Source of the DNA: Liquidambar formosana
Taxonomy: Eukaryota; Streptophyta; Magnoliopsida; Saxifragales; Altingiaceae
Assembly: GCA_039720395.1 (NCBI GenBank)
Contig: CM077822.1
Location: 19,302,589-19,366,588, forward strand
Reading direction: 5' to 3'
Length of the DNA stretch: 64,000 bases
Shown one piece after another: positions 1 through 10,768 of this stretch. Within the stretch, counting starts at the first letter, position 1. Every line of letters begins with the position of its first letter. The translations under genes were made by a program, and so were the position numbers. The notes beneath the pieces were generated by a model. The model was not told the DNA's origin, made no database searches, and saw only the letters and a list, made by a program, of their open reading frames with translations.

Positions 1-789
1 ATATCATCGACATAAACCTCGACTTCCTTATGGATCATATCATGCAATAAGGTCGTAGCTGCTCTTTGGTAAGTAGCCCCAGCGTTTCTTAAGCCAAAAG
101 GCATTACCTTGTAACAGTACGTTCCCCATTGCGTGATAAAGGCTGTTTTCTCCATGTCTTGAGGCGCCATCTTTATCTGGTTATACTCGGAGAATCCGTC
201 CATGAAGGAGAGGAGTGCATGTCCCACTGTACTATCCACCAACACGTCGATATGGGGTAAAGGAAAGTCATCCTTAGGGCTCGCGGCGTTGAGATCTCGG
301 AAGTCGACACACATCCTCACTTTCCCATCTTTTTTAGGCACAGGCACTATATTCGACAGTCACTCGGGGTACTCCACAACTTGGAGGAAACCCGCGTCTA
401 GTTGTTTAGTTACCTCTTCTTTTACTTTTAGAGCCCATTCTGATTTTAATCTTCTGAGTTTCTGCTTTACCGGCTTCTTTAGGGAATTAGTGGGGATATA
501 GTGTTGCACAATATCGGGGTCAATGCCAGGCATGTCTTCATAAGACCATGCAAAAGCCATAATGTTGGCTTTCAAGAGGGAGATCATCTTTTCTTTTTCA
601 ACGGGGGAGAGGGTTTTCCCAATTTTAACTATTCTTGGCAATTCATTCGTCCCTAAGTTGATTGATTCCAATTCATCCATATTAGGTTCGGTGACGCCCC
701 TTTTCCTTTGCTCAACAAGCTCCGGGGGGACATCGTTCCTAGGATCTATATCCATGCCATAATTATCCATAGAGGAGAGAAAAGAGACA
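1..789 (-). pseudogene. pol: Reverse transcriptase N-terminal part, element E1
   Basis: Codons from 789 (second exon) or the ATG at 768-770 encode the linker and start of RT. A nonsense TGA at 360-362 lies in the conserved YPEWLSNIVPVPKKDG stretch, where the paralogue at about 41375 has Trp, so this is TGG to TGA. Downstream the same frame gives VRMCVDFRDLN, DFPLPHID, FMDGFS, MAPQDMEK, the NAGATYQR motif and the catalytic YVDD at the very left edge. RT copies the element RNA into cDNA in the particle. RNase H and integrase lie beyond the window. Confidence 0.85.
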
Positions 790-961
790 CTGCATATATA
801 GAGAAAGAAAGCACACTTTATTGACTAGGAATAATGGGAATGACACACAAAAAGAAAGAAGGAAAACAAACAAATCTGTATCAATACTATGACTCCACAA
901 AGTGAGTAAAGTAGATACATCTTATTGAATTAGGGAAATATTACTAAACTAAGACACCTAC
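790..961 (-). other. Putative Ogre-type intron between protease and RT
   Basis: Read on the minus strand, this 172-bp stretch begins GTAGGT and ends in a pyrimidine-rich tract with TATATATGCAG. The upstream exon ends in the second base of a codon at 962. The downstream exon begins at 789, and joining gives an open frame into the ATG at 768-770 and on into RT with no stop. Ogre-type elements are known to splice between protease and RT. That phase, donor and acceptor all fit is seen in the sequence; actual splicing is inferred. Confidence 0.7.
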
Positions 962-1725
962 AAGCTGCTATCAGGTAGGCCAAGGTCTTCTTCTTCATGG
1001 ATCTCCGCAATGACACCACATTCAAGGTACCAATTCAGGAATGGCACGGTAGCATGGCTAATGGATGAACCCTGGAGTTCTTCAATGGTCGAGTCTTCCA
1101 CGGTGAGGATCATGTCTTGGAACATTTCAGTCATAGCCCCCGCATCAAGGTTCTCTGCCCAGTCTTCCTCTTTCAAGCTTCCATATAGATCTTGGATAGA
1201 GTGGTACCAACTTGTCAAACTTTGAGGATTTGGCCCTTCTGTGAAGTATCTATCACCAAAACTTTTATCTGCCACGGCTGGGTCGGAACTTGGATAAAAA
1301 GTATATGGGATGTACTGCTTTATAGAAGAGTAATGGCGTGATGATTCATTCAGCTCTTTCTCAATGCATTGGACATAATCAAACCCAGATAGCGGTATCG
1401 CTGCTGATTCAGGTTGTATCTCACATATAGGCACACCTGCGAGTTTCAATTCATAGTCCCCTTGAAGTGTTACTATGGCTCCTTCATAAGGAAACTTCAC
1501 CTTTTGATGGAGTGAAGATGGCACAGCCCCAGTAGGATGGATCCAAGGTCGGCCCAACAACAAGTTGAAACATGACGGCACATCCAACACTTGGAATTCT
1601 ACCCTAAATTCAGTGGGTCCCATGATAAGAGGTAAAGTAACTACCCCTATTACTTCTCGGCGGGTGTTGTCATAAGCTCTTACGGTCTGCCCAGATGGCG
1701 TGAAATCAGTGGGTCCCAAACCCAA
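958..1725 (-). pseudogene. C-terminal half of gag-pol protease, element E1
   Basis: It is in the same frame as the gag ORF and separated from it only by the nonsense codon at 1738-1740. The LLGRPWIH motif is the conserved C-terminal strand of retrotransposon aspartic proteases, and DNGS of the upstream ORF supplies the catalytic Asp. An acidic tail of about 150 residues with no recognised domain follows. The frame closes with TAG at 958-960, but a GTAGGT splice donor (961 down to 956) overlaps this stop, so splicing would remove it and join the frame to the RT exon at 789. Confidence 0.8.
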
Positions 1726-1737
1726 AACAGTGGCAGT

Positions 1738-4077
1738 TCAGAGAGGACATACATTCAGTGCGGACCCATTGTCGATAAGAACGGTGGGAACCCTCTTCCC
1801 CATAGTGTCAACGGTCACATAGAGAGCTTGAGAATGGCTCGGCCCGCTTTTAGGTAGGTCTACATCGGTGAACACGATGGTTGAGTTCTTGGGAGTTGGA
1901 TTCACCAAATGTACCAATCCCTCGGGGGATGTGTCAACAGGCACTTGTATCTGATTCAACAGTTTCAACACGGTCTGTCTGTGCTTATGCGAGGCCATGA
2001 GCAAGCCCCAAATAGTAATGTTGGCATTGGTCTTCTTCGGCTGCCTAAGCACTTCATCCTCTTCTTCTTGCAAGCTAGGACGCTTCTGCCCTTCCAAATC
2101 TTCCAACGGATTCTCAGATTCTAGGTGGGGAGGCTTGAAATGACGACCCCCTCTGGTTATATGGTCCAACTCATCATCGCTAGCCCATATGTCATGGACT
2201 TCCTCGGAGTCATTCATCAAGTCATCCCATTCTATCATGTCGATGCTCTCCATCTCTGTCGGCGAGTCATCCCAACCTGAAGGGACTATCGGCTCATCTG
2301 ATATCGGACTTGGGCTTGAGTACAGCACATAGTAATCAAATTTCCCCGACGCTTCACCTAATAGGCCAACCTGAGGATCCCCTGCTTCATATCTTTCTTT
2401 CAGCTCTTGTTGAATAGATTTCTTTGGCAACAACAAAACCTTTTGGTCAATGAGGTCTTGGATGATCTTCTTTAGTATGGAACAAGCCTCGGTGTCATGA
2501 CCGGGTGCACAATGGTATTGGCAATATTGGTGAGGGGTTGAGGGCCTTGGCTTTGGTGGAAGTGGCATGATAAGGCTGTTATTGCGGCAAATGGTGAAAA
2601 GACGAGTTAAGGTCACGGGGAGTGGAGTGTAGTGTCTTATGGGATGGCGAGGGCGTGAGGATTCAACCCCAATGGCATTTATGGTGTTAGGTGGGGGTGT
2701 GTTGTTGTGTGATGGGAGAGGATTACGGGTGACATTTGGACGGGTTGGTGGTGAAATGACTTGCTTGTCAATGAGGTCTTGGACTTGGTGGCGAAGGCGA
2801 ATACAGCGATTGGTGGCATGGCCTTTGGATTGGTGGTACTTGCAGTACTCATTCTCATTGTAGCTCTTGGGTAAGGGATTTGGTGGAGGTCTTGGGTCGA
2901 GTGGCTTCAATAGGTCACGACTTATGAGCTTTTCAAGGATTCTTTCGAGTGGCATGAATAGGTCAGTGAATTGGCGAGGTGGGTTGACATCATTGAGAGA
3001 AAAGGGTTGGATTGGTTGAGTTATGGTGTTGACCTCGGCATTGTTCTTCCCAGTAAAGTTTGTCTTGCGACTCCTCACTTCCTCAGTTTTGATTGTCCCA
3101 TCATTGATAGCATCTTCAACCTGCGTGCCAGCCCCAATGAGAGCTTTGAAATTTGGGAAATAGTGGGCAAATAGGTGCTTGTGATACACGGGCAGCAGGT
3201 TCTTAACCACTAACTGAATTTGGTCCTCCTCATTCGGCCTATCCGTCATTCTCGACGCCTTTTGTCTCCACCTTGTAATATAAGCGGAGAAAGTTTCATC
3301 AGCCCCTTGCTTGGTAGTTTCTAGGTCCCTTCGAGTAACGTCCACCTCTGTGTTATACTTGTAGTGCTCTGAAAACTCATTGCATATGTCTTCCCAAGTC
3401 CGGGTTCTATTCTCATCCAAGGATAAGAACCATTTCAAAGCAGAAGTGGCCAAGGTTTCATGGAACATTTGAGCTAAAAGCTCGTCAGTAGCCCCTCGAG
3501 GGTGCATAGCTCGCACGTACATCTTCAAATGAGTCTTAGGGCAACCCGTCCCATCGAACTTTTCTAACTCCGGCATCTTGAATTGTAGTGGAATACGAGC
3601 CGTTGGAAACAGGGATAGAGTCCGCACATCGACCATGTCATCAGCCCTGCGAATCCCTTTTATAGTTCTCTCCAATGCTTCTACCTTGCTAGCTAACACG
3701 GAATCACTGCTAGAACCTTTCCCTTTGGCTTCCCCTTCTAGGTTGGTGACCTCAGGTTTCGAGCTACTTTCCCCCCTTGTCTTGGTGTTCTCATTGGATT
3801 GAGGTCCCTCTTCGGTGCCAGCCCCATGAGGTATACCCGAGGAATGGGCCTTAGAGCCATTTTGTTCAAGATCCGCCATCTTCTGTTGGTTCTCTTGAGC
3901 CATTTTCAATGCGGTATCGGATGTCTCGGCGGTATGGTCAAGCTTGGTCATGATGGCTTTCAGGCAAGCCTCAAGGTCAAAGTGCCCCTCACTAGTTCTT
4001 TCGTCGGCCATGTCTGTCTGATGGGTAGACTCAACACTCACTAGACGCCCTTGTGGATTGCGGATCCAAGCCAGCAC
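1738..4077 (-). CDS. gag: gag with start of aspartic protease, element E1
   Basis: The open frame is 779 codons; the likely start is the ATG at 4009-4011 (residue 23, MADERTSE). It has an acidic, Lys/Gln-rich N-terminus, a retrotransposon gag domain at about residues 175-310 (WF, then TWEDICNEF, then the YITRWRQKAS region), and two zinc-knuckle-like motifs of C-x2-H-x4-H-x4-C form at about residues 412 and 519. The protease active site DNGS is near residue 769. The frame is stopped by TGA at 1738-1740, probably a former CGA, and the rest of the protease continues in the same frame at 958-1725. Gag packages element RNA in cytoplasmic particles; the protease would cut the polyprotein. Confidence 0.85.
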   Translation of the reverse strand: MLAWIRNPQGRLVSVESTHQTDMADERTSEGHFDLEACLKAIMTKLDHTAETSDTALKMAQENQQKMADLEQNGSKAHSSGIPHGAGTEEGPQSNENTKTRGESSSKPEVTNLEGEAKGKGSSSDSVLASKVEALERTIKGIRRADDMVDVRTLSLFPTARIPLQFKMPELEKFDGTGCPKTHLKMYVRAMHPRGATDELLAQMFHETLATSALKWFLSLDENRTRTWEDICNEFSEHYKYNTEVDVTRRDLETTKQGADETFSAYITRWRQKASRMTDRPNEEDQIQLVVKNLLPVYHKHLFAHYFPNFKALIGAGTQVEDAINDGTIKTEEVRSRKTNFTGKNNAEVNTITQPIQPFSLNDVNPPRQFTDLFMPLERILEKLISRDLLKPLDPRPPPNPLPKSYNENEYCKYHQSKGHATNRCIRLRHQVQDLIDKQVISPPTRPNVTRNPLPSHNNTPPPNTINAIGVESSRPRHPIRHYTPLPVTLTRLFTICRNNSLIMPLPPKPRPSTPHQYCQYHCAPGHDTEACSILKKIIQDLIDQKVLLLPKKSIQQELKERYEAGDPQVGLLGEASGKFDYYVLYSSPSPISDEPIVPSGWDDSPTEMESIDMIEWDDLMNDSEEVHDIWASDDELDHITRGGRHFKPPHLESENPLEDLEGQKRPSLQEEEDEVLRQPKKTNANITIWGLLMASHKHRQTVLKLLNQIQVPVDTSPEGLVHLVNPTPKNSTIVFTDVDLPKSGPSHSQALYVTVDTMGKRVPTVLIDNGSALNVCPL

Positions 4078-4867
4078 GTCTATGGATAGAAAAGTTTTAA
4101 CCTTTAGCCTAAGGATTTGTCCTAAACCTCCATATTTTCCTTAATGAACTCGGTCTCTACACCATGTTCAATTAATTCATTCCTTTTATCCAATTACCTT
4201 TACAGGGGTCATGGATTAAGGGTATGTTTTAAAGAATAGGGCATAGAGTCCTTCAATTAGGTTTACTTAACCCCCTAGGACTAGCACATCACAAACATAG
4301 CTTTACATCCTATTTCCTTAACTTATTCCTCCTAACCCATGACCTTAACGAAGGCTAGGGTTTAAAGGTCTATGTTAAGGGCATAAGATATAAAGCCTCA
4401 CACCACAAACACGGCATATCATCATTACAAACAATTGTGGGTGCATAATGGTGAGACCGTAATGTCCTACAAGTCTGTCTATATGGACTAATGATAAGGG
4501 TAGGCTGGGGTCCTTCACTTGCTTGAGCAATCCTTATACCTAACCACATGTGGCATCAGGAACGCCGCGTGGGTCCAGCAGTACGTGATTAACTCATTTA
4601 ATATACCCAAGGGCAAGCCCAAGGGTACTAGGCAAGAGAGGTTGATAGCTTTCGCCCCAACACATGGAATCAGGAAAACCAAGGTTGAGACTAGGCCGAT
4701 CGTTGGCAAGGATACATCGAGGGACATCGATCCTAGCATGCAAGAGTTTGCGCACACAATGCAATAAATGAAAGCACACAATCAAGCGGATGCAATGTGA
4801 TTGATTTTAATTAAACATAAAAAATTAACCTAGCCCAATTAAACTTTATAGAGTCTAGCCCACAACA
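4078..4867 (-). other. Untranslated leader of element E1
   Basis: About 790 bp lie between the primer-binding site and gag. Short open frames occur on both strands (for example 4519-4767) but show no family motif. A separate leader ORF is known in Ogre elements, but I see no convincing one here. Confidence 0.5.
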
Positions 4868-4887
4868 TCCCCAGTGGAGTCGCCAAA
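4868..4887 (-). promoter_or_regulatory. tRNA primer-binding site, element E1
   Basis: Immediately inside the LTR end at 4889 the minus strand reads TTTGGCGACTCCACTGGGG, matching a tRNA 3' end that terminates CCA. The TGGCGACTC form is common in Tat/Ogre elements and is usually assigned to tRNA-Arg; that assignment is from knowledge of the lineage and was not checked here. Confidence 0.6.
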
Positions 4888-4888
4888 T

Positions 4889-7681
4889 TGTGAACCCCGG
4901 AAATTGGGCCCACAAGGGATTGAAAGAAAATGGATTTGAAAAAGAAAAAGGAAAGGAGTCGCCACCTTATTTTTTAAAGGAAACAAGGAAAACCCTAAAA
5001 ATCAGGTTGTTTTAGGAAAACAATTTGAATGACTCCATAAAAAAAGGAAAGGCAAAAACCAATCTTTTGAAAACCAAAGAAATCGGGGATTCGGAGGCTA
5101 AGTTATGACATGGGAAGGTTCTAGGCAAAGCCTATAGGCACCCATGTCACCCTTTCGGTCTCTCAGTTCATTTGGGCTAAATCAAGATCTTTCCATACAA
5201 AAATCAGCAAGTATATCATCACAAGAATTGCATGCATATCATATATTTCATTCATCCATCCATGCATAATAAGCACATAAAAACAGAAAAAAGAAAAAGA
5301 AGAAAAGAAAACAAAAATAAACCTAGGATGCTTGGATCCTAGAACGGACTTGAGCCTCACGAAGAGCGCCTACGTACCATGCAGCGAAATACATGGATCA
5401 AAGTCCACGTAGTTCGATAAAGAACTAAGGTTAAATCCTAATACAAACCTATGGTTAAAACCCTAGGTTTCCTTATTTGATCAAGAGAGTTGAATTTGAT
5501 AGAAAGTTTGATTTTAGAAAGAACTCCACAAAATGGAAACCTTGATAAAAACCAGAATTTTATTTATGAAGGAAACCTCTAATTAAACCATAGACTTGTA
5601 TTAAAAATTAACCCTAGATAGGGAGAAGAGAATGAGTTAAGAAGAAAGGTGAATTGGGGCACCTTCACACCCACTTACCTGAGCGCAATTAGCTCCAAGC
5701 ATTAGCCATTTCAGACATAAGCAGCCCTATTTGCCATAGGACAAACACCACACCTATTTGCACCCTTACAAGTGCTCAAAACCATGCAAAAACACTAACA
5801 TGCAAATCTGGACAGAATAGTATCATGGCCTAAAAATCATCCACTAAGCATGCTAACAGCAACACAGCGAACAATAATAAGTCCTAACACATTCCTAGAA
5901 CCATATCATGCATAAAAACCCTAAAACATACTAACATGCATGCAAAACTATCATGTTTACTCCATTTGAAAAACATATACAGCAAACACGAAGAAAAACC
6001 AAATAAAAAAGTCTACTTTATCATGCTATATGAAAACAAACACAAAACAATGACTCTAAAACCCTAAACTCACAAATATGCTTAAAGACATACAAAACAT
6101 ACTTTAATCATGCAAAAACCAAACTAAACAGAAATTATATCATGCATATTAACTAACTAAAGCAATATAACATGATGAAAATCCTAACTCTAACATGTAA
6201 AGACACTAATCCTAGCACAAGGACAAACAGGAGCACAAGAATCATAACTATGCATTGAAACCTAAAGGACAGGCCTAAAGCATGCTAAACAGTAGATAAA
6301 CAATAGATATTCCATGTATATTAACTAGCTAGAGTGTTAATACATGATAAAAAAGTTACCTTTAACATGCAATAAGCCTAACCCATATGAAAACCTAGTT
6401 TAAGCTTGAATAGAGAAGGAGAATACCTTAGGAAGGGCCTTCCTTGCTGCTGTAATTGTTCGTGGCTCCTCAGGTCTTTAGAGTGAATCAAACCAACACG
6501 AATCCTCCTCTTTGTCAAAGTGGTATCACAGCAAAGAGATCAAAACTCACTCAACTTTGAAAAGAAATAGAAAACAAAAAGAGAACAAGAGAAAAGAAAA
6601 GTGATTTTCGTCACTTTGCAGCAGCAGCAACTTCAATCGCGTTTTTGGGTATGAAAACGTTGGATTTGGACAAAGCTTGTGAAATACAAAGTTGTAGAGA
6701 ATTGAATTATCTTTCTAACAAGACCAATTTTATCAAATTCTGACTTCGGATGAAAAAGTTATGATTAAAATACGACTGCTGGTTTTCAGAAAATCTGCTG
6801 CTGAATTATGACGAATTTCACTCCCTCCAAACCCTCTTCTCCTCTCCCTTGTTTAAAGACATTAAGAGAGTATTTATAGCTGAAATCTGGAGTTTCCCTT
6901 TCCTTCCTGGACTAGGTTTCTTTGGAGAATAATCAAAAGGTATTTTATAATGATAAAAGACTTCTAATCTGAATAGGAAAAGGAAATTGTCTTTTATAAA
7001 AATTGGGAGACTGACCGCTAACACGCATGCACATGTATCGTATGTGCGTACACACACTCATCACATACGTACACGTGTTAGTGTCATGATAAAAATGGCT
7101 AATTTAATAAAATAATTTTCTTTTCATTTTAACCAAAATCTCATGCTGTGATTCGCACTAATTCTTCAAGGATAATCCGTAAATAACCACACTAAACTCA
7201 TCATCAGGGCCACGGGACTTGAGATGACAACCGGTACAAAATGGGGTGTCTACAGGGTAAAATGATGACTAATGAAAGTCAATTTGAAAAGATTTGGTTG
7301 GTAATTGTGAGTCAATTAGAGCTAACCCAAGGAAGGGTCAATTAACCAACTTGAACTACATCGAGCCATTTTAATCCCGAGCCATTGACTTACCAAATTG
7401 ACACTAGAAATACCTCTTATGCATCCATATGAACTCCAATTGACAATTTGGAGATCATTCCAAGGTCAAATGAAAAGTTTGGGACTTAAAAGACGATTAT
7501 GCCCCTCAAGTCACAAAAGCTCTTATTATCCCTCAAGATCAACTCCAATTTGAACCAAAATTCATATCCATTGTCCTTGTGACTCTAGAAAACTAATGCA
7601 AGTGACTAGACTCAAAAACAAAACAAAAACATGCATGAAATGATGAGCCCTAGTAAGGTGGTGCAAAAATGGGGTGTGACA
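4889..7681 (-). repeat. Long terminal repeat of E1 (5' LTR)
   Basis: On the plus strand the block starts TGTGAACCCC next to the primer-binding site and ends GGTGTGACA. It aligns along almost all its length with the solo LTR at 42465-45217, which fixes both ends. A minus-strand TATA box (TATAAATA, about 6871-6880) gives the probable promoter, with transcription towards lower coordinates. One patch, 7206-7254, differs completely from the solo copy and itself ends like an LTR (TGTCTACA); see findings. Confidence 0.75.
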
Positions 7682-8828
7682 ATTATACAGAGAATGGAGT
7701 AGAAGAAGAAGGAATCATAAAAGGATGCAAAGGAAACTCACAACAAAGCAAAGGTCTTCGCTGCGTTCTTCCTTCTCTTTCTTGGTTCTCTTCTAGTTCT
7801 CCTTTGAAATTGCAGTAGAAAGCCTCCTCCAAGTGATATGGGTGTGTCCAAACTCGTGGTCCCTCTCTCTCTTATGAATATGAAGTGCCAAATAAGCCAA
7901 AAGTCCAACAAAAATCAAAAGTCCCTTATGCTGATGAATGAGCCTCTATTTATAACCAACCAACCATATAGACCAATGGTTGAGATTAATTCACCATAAA
8001 ACTAATCTAGGGCTGTAATTAAATCCCATGAATGTTAAACAACTCAAAACCACCTCCCAATAGGCTTAGAAGTCCTTTGGAAGGCAGAAATTCGGAGTGG
8101 TAGAGTCCTATTCCGTAAAAAATGCAAAAAGAGACAATTCAGGATGGGGCTCTTGGGTGACCGGTTGGACCGGTTGGGTGAACCGGTCACTCGAGAGGAA
8201 TCCCAAAATTTTGGAATTCTGACTCGGTTTGGACTCCAAACTTCAAACGGATACAAATTCTTCGTTTTAACTCCGATTTGAGTGATTCAAAAGCCAAAAT
8301 TTCAAGGATTCAATGTAGAATAAGCCTAGAATATTCTTGAACTAAGAATCCCTGACCACGGTCAGGTGGCTGGGTTTTCATGAGGCGATTACCAGATAAA
8401 AAGTCAATTAACCATAGGGTAATGTGGTGAACCAATCTCAAACCTATCAATAAATTAAATTGGCACTTCAATTAGACTCATTTCATCATTCTAAGGTCAA
8501 TGGAACACTCCGGAGCAAATTTGGAAGTCAATTGGAAAATATACGAAGTAAAAGACGAAATTGCCCTCCAAATCGCAAAAGTTCTAATTAGCTATCCAAA
8601 CCTATCTGGAATTGAACCAAATTTGACACACATATCCAAAATGATCCTAGAAACTAAATGCAAGTGATGGGACTCAACAAAGAGACAAAAATATGCATGC
8701 AATGATGACCTATTCTCCTAAGGCTTAAAAGGGCAAAATTGTCCTTTAAGGCTTAGGGACTCCTAGATGTTTCTAAACCTATCCAAATACTATCATGAAC
8801 TCATGGGGATGAAAATGGGGTGTCTACA
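7682..8828 (-). repeat. Partial LTR of a second gypsy family (LTR-C)
   Basis: Homologous to 37542-38718. The minus strand starts TGTAGACACCCC at 8828, a typical plant gypsy LTR start, and has TATAAATA at about 7947-7954. The LTR is cut at 7682 by insertion of E1. At 8828 it abuts gag codons of element E3, and its first bases extend the E3 gag frame, so it was inserted into that gag. Confidence 0.7.
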
Positions 8829-10732
8829 CCTACCATTGACGCAAAAGGGTTTGTTTCAACGACCATTTCGTCTTTGGCTTTTTCTGGGAACCTCAGCATT
8901 CCCCTCTCAATGTTTTCCTGTATCACATTTCGGAAAATTACACAATTGTTAGTAGTATGTGATTTAACACCATGCCATTTACAAAATTGATCAGCATCCT
9001 TAGTTGGTATGCTATGCCCTGCTAATAACTTAATGTATTTGGCAGCTAAAAGATGATAAAAAATCTCATTGGCTTTTGTGATGTCGAAAGTGTATTTTCT
9101 TCCACCATCCATTATCGATCTTTTTATATTTTGGGACGGTGGGATTTCTACTTCTTTTTTTGATAAAGCAGGACATATCATTGGCTTTTGACCAATGATC
9201 TCTGCCAAATCAAGCTTATAATTGGGATCTTGATAGTAAGTCCCAAACGAAGAATTCCTCCTTTGCTCTTCTTCTTTTAAGAGCCTTTCATACCTAGAGG
9301 CATGTGTAGACAATTCGTAAAGATCAACAAAACTCATTCCTTCAAACTTCTTATGGAGCTCAAACTCAAGGCCGTTTTGAGCTAACCTCATGAACTCATG
9401 TTTGGGTAAGGTTACACGCCACCTAGTTTTTGCTTTTTTAAACCTAGCAAGGTACTGTTCAGCAGTCTCTCTAGATATCTGCCTGAACCTAGACAAATCA
9501 ACCATGGTTACTTCAGGCTCCTATCTATGGTAATGAAGATGGAAAAGTGACTCCAATTCTGTCCATGTGCTAAAGGATTCAGGCGGTAGAGTAATGTACC
9601 AAGAGAAAGCATCATCTGTCAAAGAGTTAGCAAATAATCGCAGTTTATAATAATCATTGCTAGCTAATTCCCCACATTGGATTGTGAAACGGCCGATGTG
9701 TTTCACTGTAGACCGTCGCTCTTCTTCTCCTGAAAATAAGGTGAAATCTGGATACCTGAATCCCCTAGGGAATTCATGGTAACGATCTATCCACTTCGGA
9801 TATGGCTTCCTATAGACTGGTCTATTAGCTTGAGGAGTCGCACCTACGTGTTCTTGTATCATGTTCAGAATTTCATTACGATTTATAGGCAGTGCGTGGC
9901 TTCCTTGACCAAATGCCTGCCCATAATTTTCTAGAAGTGGGTTTAGGTAGAAATTCCCAGGTGGTCTAGGAGGAAAGACATTGGGTTGGGCTTAAGGCAT
10001 AGGTTGGTTATAATACCCCATGGGTGGCCTATTATCAAATCTTTGGCCATAAACCACCTGCGGCTGACTTCTAACTCCCCTGAGGTTACCTTCATACAGT
10101 GGATTCATAATACTCTCAGGCTCTTTTCCTTTCCCAAGTCCCTGACCATACCCAGCCATGTTCTGGCTGTTGGTCTGATTAAAATTACGGCCGAAGTGGT
10201 CTGCAAAGTGGTCTGCACTGTTAAAGCCATAATTCACACTGTTTTTCTTGCCCCCTCCCCTTTGGGAAGTCTCGGCCTTGTCTTACTGGCCGTTTCTAAA
10301 TGGAGGTGGAACATAAACCTTCTCATCCTCAGGCTGTTGGCCTAAGACATTTGTCTGAGAAATAAACCCCTCTTGAGACTTTTGTGAAGCACTATAGTCA
10401 CTTGACCCTAGTTCTTTAGCATGTTTCTCTCGTCCTAACCCATTTTGATTGTTCAAGGTGGATACTAGCGTGGCCAATTGTTCACATAGTGTGTCCAACT
10501 TATCCAGTTTGTCTAATTTGTTACCCAGCCCATCAATCTTCGATCCTAGGGTATCCCCCATGTGGCTGACTTCCGAAGGGAGGGTAGAAAACCCACGCAT
10601 CGACTCTGCCACGTCTCTAATGGTCTCATCTGCTATAAAAGTTTCTTTCAAAAGATATTCCTCCTGATGTGATTCCTCTGTTGGCGGTTGGCCATCAGAG
10701 GTTCCTACCTTACTCCTTGTCTTTCTTGACAT
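8829..10732 (-). pseudogene. gag: gag of element E3, three nonsense codons
   Basis: Four open segments (10283-10732, 9992-10237, 9521-9862 and 8829-9505) are all in one frame, separated by stops near 10280, 9990 and 9520. The N-terminus (MSRKTRSK) is followed by a short repeat of LDKLDK. The middle segment has the gag capsid signature (RYHEFPRGFRYPDFTLFSG, then DAFSWYITL). The last has YLARFKKAK and a C-x2-H-x4-H-x4-C-like finger (CKWHGVKSHTTNNC). The final eight residues of the longest ORF are encoded by the inserted LTR-C and are not part of gag. Best match is a Tat-lineage gypsy gag. Confidence 0.75.
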
Positions 10733-10744
10733 TGTATCTACCCA

Positions 10745-10768
10745 GTCCCACCGGGCGTGCCAAAAAGG
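10745..10768 (-). promoter_or_regulatory. Primer-binding site, element E3
   Basis: The minus strand reads TTTTTGGCACGCCCGGTGGG just outside an LTR end (GTGTGAACA). The TGG start matches a tRNA CCA end. This PBS form is common among plant gypsy elements. Confidence 0.5.

Larger units (their letters stand above)
1..7681 (-). mobile_element. Ty3/gypsy element, Tat/Ogre-like (E1), cut by window edge
   Basis: On the minus strand the order is LTR (4889-7681), primer-binding site (about 4868-4887), leader, gag-protease (958-4077), intron-like gap (790-961), and reverse transcriptase running off the left edge. The RT ends in view at the catalytic YVDD, encoded at about 1-17. The fused gag-PR, the spliceable gap before RT, the long LTR and the DFPLPHID/MAPxDMEK style of RT are typical of the Tat/Ogre lineage. 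Two nonsense codons (1738-1740 and 360-362) show that it is not autonomous. It was inserted into another LTR at 7682. RNase H, integrase and the other LTR would lie outside the window. Confidence 0.85.

Noticed and set aside
4519..4767. Plus-strand 82-codon ORF in the E1 leader, considered as an Ogre leader ORF
   Set aside because: Opposite strand to the element and no conserved motif.
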